This document shows positions 1 through 5,207 of a stretch of 9,839 nt of DNA, one piece after another. The notes below the pieces were generated by a model. That model ran no database searches. It was not told where the DNA came from and saw nothing but the letters and a program-made list of their open reading frames with translations. Location of the stretch: assembly GCA_017308345.1 (NCBI GenBank), contig JAFKFE010000531.1, positions 1 through 9,839 of the forward strand, read 5' to 3'. Source of the stretch: Alphaproteobacteria bacterium (GTDB lineage Bacteria; Pseudomonadota; Alphaproteobacteria; Rhizobiales; Rhizobiaceae). How positions within the stretch are numbered: the stretch's first letter is position 1; each line of letters opens with the position of its first letter. The translations under genes and the position numbers were made by a program.

Positions 1-147
1 CCCGGAGAGGATCTCGCCCGCGAACCGGGTGAGGATTTCGGCCTCGGCCGCGGTCGGGTCCGCCCCTCCGTCGTACAGCTCGAAGAAATCGTCGTGGACG
101 TCGCACGCCAGGTCGTTGGCAAGGATCCCGGTCCCGTCGGCGCTCAT
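1..147 (-). CDS. 5' part of a small unknown gene, runs off left edge
   Basis: An open frame starts at an ATG (145-147 on the + strand as CAT) and continues to base 1 without a stop, giving 49 residues that begin MSADGTGILANDLACD. The start is supported by a strong Shine-Dalgarno stretch, GGGAGGG (minus strand, 158-152), four bases before the ATG. The residues are acidic and lack the arginine/proline-rich look of a shadow frame. The opening pattern G-x-G-I-x-x-N-D-x-A-C-D-V resembles the start of small proteins annotated as DUF4259-like, in which a 'WGTG-F-ND-A-D' type N-terminus is followed by a helical region. That resemblance is from memory and is weak. No function can be given. It lies downstream of, and in the same direction as, the small gene at 388-489, with two hairpins between them. 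Confidence 0.5.
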   Translation of the reverse strand, partial: MSADGTGILANDLACDVHDDFFELYDGGADPTAAEAEILTRFAGEILSG

Positions 148-222
148 CGGTCCCTCCCGCCCACACCGTACCCCGGTCCGCCCCCTCCCAATGTCGACCG
201 ACGGGCCTTCCCTGCCACACGA

Positions 223-242
223 TCACCGGCCTGGGCCGGTGA
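223..242. repeat. 9-bp perfect inverted repeat, 2-base centre
   Basis: TCACCGGCC (223-231) and GGCCGGTGA (234-242) are exact reverse complements separated by TG. The repeat lies 76 bases upstream of the minus-strand start at 147, so it could be an operator for that gene or part of a transcription stop for minus-strand genes further upstream. No T-run follows on either strand, so an intrinsic terminator is not well supported. Confidence 0.5.
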
Positions 243-303
243 GTGCCGAGCACGGGATTTGGCGAAAGTGATCTTTGCGCAGACGCGGCTGGTCGTCAAC
301 GAG

Positions 304-328
304 AACGCCCCCGGTGTCCGGGGGCGTT
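304..328 (-). terminator. 11-bp GC-rich hairpin, possible terminator of the 388-489 gene
   Basis: AACGCCCCCGG (304-314) pairs perfectly with CCGGGGGCGTT (318-328) around a three-base loop. The AACGCCCC-GGGGCGTT form is typical of GC-rich terminator stems. Read on the minus strand, the stem sits 60 bases past the stop codon of the small gene at 388-489 and is followed by a weak T-containing tail (CTCGTTG). On the plus strand no T-run follows and no plus-strand gene precedes it. Termination on the minus strand is therefore the more likely role, but the tail is poor and the orientation is inferred. Confidence 0.5.
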
Positions 329-387
329 GGTAGAAGTTGCCGGGTAGAAGATACACGGCGTGTAAATCCGACGCGCGGTTCGGCCCG

Positions 388-489
388 TCAGTCGGAGCCG
401 CCGAGGTCGCGCCACAGCTCGGACAGGTCGTAAACGCCCGTGTCTTCCGAGGGAACGGTGACGTCGCGGTCCGGTGCGGTGGTCTGCAT
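388..489 (-). CDS. 33-residue acidic small protein, unknown function
   Basis: ATG at 489 to TGA at 388-390 encodes 33 residues beginning MQTTAPDRDVTVPSED and ending YDLSELWRDLGGSD. The start is well placed: GAGGG (minus strand, 501-497) lies seven bases before the ATG. The product is strongly acidic (eight Asp/Glu in 33 residues) with a polar first half and a likely short amphipathic helix in the DLSELWRDL segment. It has no signal peptide, membrane segment or cysteine. A GC-rich hairpin lies 60 bases downstream in the reading direction. I do not recognise the family. The good ribosome binding site, clean amino-acid composition and following hairpin argue for a real gene, but its short length means chance is not excluded. 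Possible readings include a small antitoxin-like or peptide-precursor protein; neither is shown. Confidence 0.45.
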   Translation of the reverse strand: MQTTAPDRDVTVPSEDTGVYDLSELWRDLGGSD

Positions 490-610
490 CCGTCGGCCCT
501 CTTGGCTTGAGTGGTAGGCGACGGGGATTGAAAAGCACCGACCGTGCCGGTGAGGCTGCGGTTCTCCCCGCCCCTGGCTTGAGGGAAAATTGGCGGTTTG
601 CGGCGCGCGG

Positions 611-790
611 TCAGTCCGGTGTCGGATTCACTCGAAGTGAACGGATCAGCTTGGCCATCGGCCTGCTGATTCTCCGGTCTCCGGTGAGCCAGTAGCGGAC
701 GGCGCGGAGGGAAACGGACAAGGCCCGCGCCAGCTCGGGCCGAAGAGTTGCTCCCCGATCTCCCGAAGCTCGTCTGGGGTCGTGCGACAT
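611..790 (-). pseudogene. Helix-turn-helix regulator broken by a frame change
   Basis: Two minus-strand frames each carry half of one recognisable protein. The first half, TTPDELREIGEQLFGPSWR (about 786-730), is the N-terminus of a common family of short HTH proteins (pattern TPDELRxIGExLYGxxW). The second half is in the next frame and contains ELARALSVSLRAVRYWLTGD followed by RRISRPMAKLIRSL, a typical HTH with recognition helix and wing, ending at the TGA at 611-613. The two halves overlap on the same bases (around 726-738), so more than one base is probably missing. The ATG at 788-790 is in frame with the second half, not the first, so a second lesion near the start or a different original start is possible. 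The upstream TTG codons at 838 and 834 are poor starts. Family role: DNA-binding regulator, often autoregulatory. A sequencing error remains an alternative. Confidence 0.6.
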
Positions 791-797
791 CCAGATC

Positions 798-812
798 CAC
801 AATCGTATTGTG
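798..812. promoter_or_regulatory. Perfect palindrome, likely operator of the HTH gene
   Basis: CACAAT (798-803) and ATTGTG (807-812) form a perfect 6-bp inverted repeat with a 3-base centre. It ends seven bases upstream of the ATG at 790 of the broken HTH gene. The size and symmetry suit a dimeric HTH protein, and such regulators commonly bind next to their own start. An A/T-rich stretch at 835-860 just upstream would suit a promoter, but I see no convincing -35/-10 pair. The operator role is inferred from position and symmetry only. Confidence 0.4.
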
Positions 813-933
813 CGAGCCCTTCGGAAATCGCCAAACAACTAAGTTTCTAGATTAATTGTAGCACGCGAACCACGCAGCGGGAAGCCACATTGCACACAAC
901 GAAACCCCGGGATTGGCGCAACTCCCAGGGCGT

Positions 934-953
934 TCGGTGCAAGATCGGTGCAA
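934..953. repeat. Direct repeat TCGGTGCAA, 11-base period
   Basis: TCGGTGCAA occurs at 934-942 and again at 945-953 with two bases between, so the copies lie one helical turn apart. The pair sits 22 bases past the stop of the HEPN-like remnant in its reading direction. Helical phasing would suit cooperative protein binding, but two short copies could also be chance. Confidence 0.35.
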
Positions 954-974
954 CGCAGCGTAACCGAGGGAGCC

Positions 975-1380
975 CTACATCCGCTCTTTCAGCCGGCGCA
1001 TCTCTTCCTCATGGGCGGTGTGGGACTTCTTCAGGCGGTACACGATGGCGCGGCTTGGTCCCGTGATGATTGGCTTGAATATGCGATGGTAGCGGTGGTA
1101 GTAATTGACGATCTCGTTTAAGAATGCCGAGGCCATCACGAGGAAGTCGTCAATCTCTTTCATCTCCACGACCGGCGCAGTCTCGTTGTCCTTCTTCAGT
1201 ACGGCTCGGAAGTCGAGATGTGCGATCACTCGGTTTCGCCGCGTGTGGATGTTCATGCAGTGTGCGTCGATCCTCTTCTCTTGTTCGACCAGCCTCGCTA
1301 CCAGCTCTGTACCCATCCGGCGAATCACGTTCATGGACACCGAGTCGTCTGCTAGAACATCTTGCGAGGGTCGGTGAATC
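975..1380 (-). pseudogene. HEPN/AbiU2-like protein, N-terminus lost
   Basis: The minus-strand frame ending at the TAG at 975-977 encodes a convincing helical protein C-terminus of about 130 residues, but further upstream (beyond ~1380) the same open frame turns into arginine/proline-rich sequence antisense to the IS. The good part contains RRNRVIAHLDF, an R-x(5)-H element typical of HEPN RNase folds, followed by EMKEIDDFLVMASAFLNEI and a tyrosine/histidine-rich helix (NYYHRYHR) with a basic tail ending MRRLKERM. This layout matches the C-terminal half of AbiU2-type HEPN proteins, a family with phage abortive-infection and toxin associations. The family's N-terminal helical half (roughly 80-100 residues) is missing. 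An in-frame ATG at 1334 could start a 119-residue product, without a clear ribosome binding site. The segment is less GC-rich than its flanks, suggesting acquisition from elsewhere. Loss of the N-terminus by IS insertion is inferred. Confidence 0.55.
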
Positions 1381-1671
1381 CGCTCCCCGCTAGTTCCTTC
1401 GACCGGGCCTACCGACCGACGGGGCCAGACCGCCGTACCCAGTCCCCGGCCCGTTACCTCCGTTCGGAGAACACTCCTCCCCGAGGGTATCGCCATGCGG
1501 TCACCGCAGCCCTCCCCATGCGACTGCCCGGAGTGCCTCGGTACGCCCGGGCACCCGGACGCGCAGTACCACCGGGAGTTGCGACTCTTCCTGGCCACCT
1601 TGAACGACGAGCAACGTCGGTTGTATGCAGCGGTCGAATCCCGCCGCCACGGCCTCGGTGGCGTCGGACGA
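1380..1671 (+). mobile_element. Left part of an ISAzo13-like insertion sequence
   Basis: From about 1380 the sequence ceases to encode the HEPN-like protein and becomes a ~115-base noncoding leader before the transposase start at 1495. This is what the left end of an IS would look like. I cannot fix the exact terminus: no second copy or right end is present for comparison, and the terminal inverted repeat cannot be read from one end. The element is cut off at the junction near 1650-1672, so nearly all of its transposase and its right end are absent. Confidence 0.45.
1495..1671 (+). pseudogene. Transposase N-terminal fragment, ISAzo13-like
   Basis: ATG at 1495 is preceded by GAGGG (1483-1487) at a seven-base spacing, a good ribosome binding site. 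About 58 residues are family-like: CDCPECLGTPGHPDAQYHRE, then LRLFLATLNDEQRRLYAAVES, then RRHGLGGVGR. The pattern 'CxxCxGTPxHPxAxxHRxLxLxLxxLxxxQRRxxAAxEAxRxGxGG' is one I associate with ISAzo13-family transposases, which are especially numerous in Gemmata-type planctomycetes. The full protein is normally about 400 residues; here the frame turns into the antisense of a glycosyltransferase after residue ~58. The HTH and catalytic DDE regions are missing, so the fragment cannot be active. Assignment is from memory of the family. Confidence 0.6.
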
Positions 1672-1791
1672 CGAATCGTCCACCAGGAGCACCTCGCCGA
1701 TAGCCTCTTTCTCCGACGCCAGCGAAGCGAGCGTCCTGGCAACCGTCCGAGCCGCATCGTGCGCCGGAATGATGACGCTGACTGCTTTCAA
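1655..1791 (-). pseudogene. Family 2 glycosyltransferase, N-terminal fragment
   Basis: The minus-strand frame contains KAVSVIIPAHDAARTVARTL, then ASLASEKEAIGEVLLVDDSS, then SDATEAVA. This is the canonical GT2 N-terminus: first beta strand (VSVIIPA), helix, second strand and the nucleotide-binding VDDxSxD motif. These enzymes transfer a sugar from a nucleotide-sugar donor, usually at the cytoplasmic membrane face for polysaccharide or glycolipid synthesis; the substrate cannot be judged from this fragment. The likely start is TTG at 1791, preceded by a purine-rich GGAGACAGGA; no in-frame ATG fits better. Only about 45 residues remain of a protein usually over 250, because the frame enters antisense transposase sequence at the junction. 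It lies 113 bases beyond the stop of the transglutaminase gene, in the same direction, with no clear terminator between. Confidence 0.65.
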
Positions 1792-1904
1792 TCCTGTCTC
1801 CGCACCGTTGCAGGCAAGCGCCCGCAATCCTCCATCGGTCCCATGCCCAGAATATCGACGGCAACCGCGCTTGAGAAGCGTCTATCGGGCAACCGGGTTG
1901 GTCG

Positions 1905-2789
1905 TCACACTTTCTCGAGGACGACCGGAATGACGTCGACCGCCTGCTCGCCGACCTGGCCGCCCGTCGTCTTCAGCACGCCGACGATCGGCGCCACATC
2001 GGAATAGTCGCGACCGTAACCGACGGTGATATGGTCGTTGCTCGCCCTCATGCCGTTGGTCGGGTCGAATTCCTGCCAGCCGGCATCGCGCCCGCACCAG
2101 GCCTTGACCCAGGCATGCATTGCGTCGGCGCCTTCGAGCCTGGGCTTGCCCTTCGGCGGAATGGTGCGCAGGAACCCGCTGACATAGCCGGCCGGAATGC
2201 CAAGTCCGCGCAGGCCGGCGATCATGATATGCGAGAAATCCTGGCAGACCCCGCGCTTCAGCACGAAGGCGTCGCTGGCCCGCGTCTGCACCGTGGTCGC
2301 CTTGCCGTCATAAGCGAAATCGCGATGGATGCGGTTGCAGAGATCGACCGCGGTAGCCACGACCGAGGAGGCCAGACTGTCATGCGCGTAGGCGGTGATC
2401 GCCGCATCGATGCCGGCGTGATCGCTGGCGGCGAGGAAATGATGCGGCGCCAGCGGCGACAGGGAGCGCACCAGATCGAGCTCGGACCTCAGCCCTGCTA
2501 TGTCGGGCGAGACATCGAGACCCGGCTCGGGCCGCGTGACCGAGACGCGCGCGTTCATCCGGATGTCGAGCGTCTCATGCGCCTCGCGAAAGGCGATCGA
2601 CGTGACGTTGTTGCCGAAGAAGTCGGAAAAATCGGCGCGCTCTGCCGGCATCGGCTGGAAGGACAGCGAGGCGGCGATCACACGCTGCACGCCGGCGATC
2701 GTCTGCGGCATCACGCGCACCTGGTGGCGCCCGCCGCCGGCGGCGGCGGCATAGTCGTAATGCAGATGGAGTCTGATGTCGTATAGCAT
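1905..2789 (-). CDS. Transglutaminase-like family protein, 294 aa
   Basis: A stand-alone bacterial transglutaminase-like protein, cytoplasmic by lack of a signal peptide. Residues 1-85 form the beta-rich bacterial transglutaminase N-terminal domain (starts LYDIRLHLHYDY). The papain-like core carries the triad: Cys182 in RGVCQDFSH, His225 in AMHAWVKAW and Asp242 in EFDPTNG. The C-terminal VGYGRDYSDVAPIVG (256-270) is a hallmark of this family. It would cleave, transfer or form amide bonds; the substrate is not known. The ATG at 2789 follows the TAG of the upstream gene with no base between, so translation probably depends on reinitiation; GAGG lies about 14 bases upstream, too far to be a good site. 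Last gene of the three-gene operon. Length and triad are intact. Its partners predict action on a peptide-like product or tag made by the ATP-grasp and amidoligase enzymes; that is inference from gene context. Confidence 0.93.
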   Translation of the reverse strand: MLYDIRLHLHYDYAAAAGGGRHQVRVMPQTIAGVQRVIAASLSFQPMPAERADFSDFFGNNVTSIAFREAHETLDIRMNARVSVTRPEPGLDVSPDIAGLRSELDLVRSLSPLAPHHFLAASDHAGIDAAITAYAHDSLASSVVATAVDLCNRIHRDFAYDGKATTVQTRASDAFVLKRGVCQDFSHIMIAGLRGLGIPAGYVSGFLRTIPPKGKPRLEGADAMHAWVKAWCGRDAGWQEFDPTNGMRASNDHITVGYGRDYSDVAPIVGVLKTTGGQVGEQAVDVIPVVLEKV

Positions 2790-5201
2790 CTAACCGAAAT
2801 AGCCTCGGGCGAGACTGTTGTAGAGATCGCCGATCTGGCCGGCGAAGTCGTCGAGCACCTTGGCGCTCATGTCCGACGGTTCCATGACGGCTATCGCCGT
2901 GTTGAGCTGCAGGATTTCCTTTGCGGCCGGCGACATATGCCCCTCGCCGCCGACCGACGGCAGCATGCCGATCTCAGCCTTCAGCCGCTCGAGCTGGAAC
3001 AGGATGGAGCGGGGATTGAGCGGGTCGAGCGCGAGCAGGTCGATGACCGTGCGCCGCCCGGCCTGCACCGGATATTGCCTGCGATGGGTCATAACGCTGT
3101 CGCCGATCTCCAGCATCATGTCGAGCGCGCCTTCCGGCGCCTCCTTCCTCGTCAGCCGGCTGAGCGTGCGGGCAATCTGGATGCCGCGTTCCAGCCTGCG
3201 GCCGATCTCCAGGAAGCGCCAGCCGGTGAAGCGGTACATGTTCTCGTGCAGCAGGCCGGAAAAGCCGGCCAGCTTGCGCAGCATCACCGTCATCGCCCGC
3301 GTTGCGTCGTCTCCGGGCGCGACCGTGTCCGCGAACTTGTGGATGGTCTTCGACAAATCCTTCAGCGCCAGCCAGCCATCGGGCGAGAAGCGGTCGCGGA
3401 TCTGGCCGGCGCTGTAGACCGCGCTGTCCAGGGTGCCGATCAACCCCAGCGGTATCGCCGCTTCGACCTCGATGCCGTACGGCTCGAGATAGTCCCTGAT
3501 ATCGGCCAGCAGCGGCATCTCCGGATCGGACGTCTCGGCAAGCCGCACATGATAGGCGCGCAGCACGCGCACCGTGTCTTCCGAACGCTCGATATAGCGT
3601 CCGAGCCACATCAGGTTCTCCGCCGCGCGGCTGGGCAGGCTGCCCGGCATGGTGCGGGTGAAACTCTCATGCTCCTGCGGCAGCAGCGTCTCGCGCTCGA
3701 CCGGACTGTCGCTGACCACCCAGACATCCGCCGCCTGGCCGCCGCGCTGCATGGCGATCGCCGTCGGATCGAGCGAGAAGCCGACGCGGGCGAAGCCGCC
3801 GGGCATGACGGTCCAGCCTTCCGGTGTTCGCGCCAGATAGACGCGCAGGCTGGCGGGCCGCGGCTCCAGCAGGCCGCCGACGAACACCGGCGTGGTCGAC
3901 AGCGTCACCGCCTCCTGGCCGACGAAACCGGCGCCGTCCGCCTCGATACGCGCGACAAGTTCGGCCCGCTCTCCCGCCGAAAGGGACGATCCGAGCCGTG
4001 TCGCGCCGTCGTCCTCGAAGGCAAGCCGGGTCGACAGCGCCGGGCCGACGACCATGTGGTCGATATTGGCAAGCACATGATCGCGCTCGGCCTGCTGTCC
4101 GCACCACCACGTGGCGATGCTCGGCAGTTTGAGCTCCTCGCCCTGCAGTTCCCGCGCGATCCTGGGCAGGAAGGAAAGCAGCGCCCGCGTCTCCATCAGG
4201 CCGGAGCCGAGCGCGTTGACGGCCGATACCGTACCCCGCCGGATCGCCTCGACCAGTCCCGGCGTGCCGATCTGCGAGTCCGGCTTGAGCTCGAGCGGAT
4301 CGGCGAAGGCGGCATCCAGCCGCCGCCACAAGACGCCGATCGGCATCAGGCCGGAAACGGTTCGCACCATCAGCCTGCCGCCGGAGACGGTCAGGTCCTC
4401 GCCCTCCAGCAGCATGATGCCGAGATAGCGGGCGATGTAGGCGTGCTCGTAGTAAGTTTCGTTGAGTGGCCCGGGCGTCAGGATGGCGACACGGCCGCCG
4501 GACTCCTTCGCCATGCCGTTCAGCGCGTCGCGGAAGCGCCGGAAGAAGCCGGCGAGGCGATGCACATGCATCTCGCCATAGATGTCGGACAAGGCCCGTG
4601 TGGTTGCGACGCGGTTTTCAAGGGCGAAGCCCGCGCCCGACGGCGCCTGGGTGCGGTCGCCCAGCACCCACCAGCGGCCATCCGGGCCACGGCCGACCTC
4701 AAAGGCGACCATGTGGAGGAAATGCCCGCTGGCCGGCCGGACGCCGGCGATGGGGCGCAGATATTCCGGGCTCGCCGCGATCAGTCCGGCTGGCAGGATG
4801 CCCTTTTCGATCAGCCGGTTCGGCCCATAGATATCGGCCAGGATCGCTTCGAACAGGTCGGCGCGCTGGACCAGCCCGGCGCTGATCTCGGCCCATTCGC
4901 TTTCCTCGATCAGCAGCGGCACATACGCCAGCGGCCATTCCCGTTCATTGGCGCCGGCCTTGTCATAGACACGGTAGTAGACGCCGGCATCACGCAGATA
5001 CTGGTCGGCGCGGGCAAAACGCTGCCCAAGCCGCTCCGGCCCCAAACCGTCGAGCGCGTCGATGAAGGAGCGCCAGGCCGGACGCGGGCTGCCCGACGCG
5101 TCGACCATCTCGTCGACGACGCCCGCGATCGGCCGGTAGCGTTCCAGCAGGCTCTGCGCCCGCGGCCTGCCGCTCGCCCGCTTGTGATTCCCCTTGGCCA
5201 T
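2790..5201 (-). CDS. Circularly permuted ATP-grasp + alpha-E fusion, 803 aa
   Basis: A two-domain protein. Residues ~60-510 are the circularly permuted ATP-grasp domain (DUF404/DUF407 type), with LLEGEDLTVSGGRLMVRT (264-281), WRRLDAAFADPLEL (292-305) and NALGSGLMETRALLSFLP (329-346) at the nucleotide/metal-binding core. Residues ~522-800 are the all-helical alpha-E domain (DUF403), opening with LPSRAAENLMWLGRYIERSE. ATP-grasp enzymes of this type are predicted to form peptide-like amide bonds by acyl-phosphate chemistry; alpha-E is a partner domain of unknown role. In many bacteria the two are separate genes; here they are fused. The first ~20 residues are basic and may be disordered. The ATG at 5201 lies six bases after the stop of the DUF2126 gene and lacks a strong ribosome binding site, which suggests translational coupling. 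The RRLDAAFADP and METR segments differ from the RRVDDDFLDP and ADDK forms I recall for stand-alone relatives. Confidence 0.92.
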   Translation of the reverse strand: MAKGNHKRASGRPRAQSLLERYRPIAGVVDEMVDASGSPRPAWRSFIDALDGLGPERLGQRFARADQYLRDAGVYYRVYDKAGANEREWPLAYVPLLIEESEWAEISAGLVQRADLFEAILADIYGPNRLIEKGILPAGLIAASPEYLRPIAGVRPASGHFLHMVAFEVGRGPDGRWWVLGDRTQAPSGAGFALENRVATTRALSDIYGEMHVHRLAGFFRRFRDALNGMAKESGGRVAILTPGPLNETYYEHAYIARYLGIMLLEGEDLTVSGGRLMVRTVSGLMPIGVLWRRLDAAFADPLELKPDSQIGTPGLVEAIRRGTVSAVNALGSGLMETRALLSFLPRIARELQGEELKLPSIATWWCGQQAERDHVLANIDHMVVGPALSTRLAFEDDGATRLGSSLSAGERAELVARIEADGAGFVGQEAVTLSTTPVFVGGLLEPRPASLRVYLARTPEGWTVMPGGFARVGFSLDPTAIAMQRGGQAADVWVVSDSPVERETLLPQEHESFTRTMPGSLPSRAAENLMWLGRYIERSEDTVRVLRAYHVRLAETSDPEMPLLADIRDYLEPYGIEVEAAIPLGLIGTLDSAVYSAGQIRDRFSPDGWLALKDLSKTIHKFADTVAPGDDATRAMTVMLRKLAGFSGLLHENMYRFTGWRFLEIGRRLERGIQIARTLSRLTRKEAPEGALDMMLEIGDSVMTHRRQYPVQAGRRTVIDLLALDPLNPRSILFQLERLKAEIGMLPSVGGEGHMSPAAKEILQLNTAIAVMEPSDMSAKVLDDFAGQIGDLYNSLARGYFG

Positions 5202-5207
5202 TGTCGA

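Noticed and set aside
523..535. GGGGATTGAAAAG, resembling the 3' end of some CRISPR repeats
   Set aside because: Occurs once; no second copy at repeat-spacer distance and no cas gene in the window.
503..583. TGGCTTGAG at 503-511 and 575-583
   Set aside because: Two 9-base copies 72 bases apart, each beside a purine-rich stretch; real but short, and chance is likely without further copies.
144..800. 218-codon minus-strand open frame
   Set aside because: Spans the hairpins, the small 33-codon gene and the HTH gene in a different frame; low-complexity proline/arginine-rich translation without any family pattern.
1381..1757. N-terminal part of the long minus-strand frame ending at 975
   Set aside because: Arginine/proline-rich translation antisense to the transposase fragment and frame-shifted relative to the glycosyltransferase; only the part below ~1380 resembles a protein.
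2031..2786. 251-codon plus-strand open frame
   Set aside because: Antisense to the transglutaminase gene with its intact catalytic triad; same shadow-type composition.
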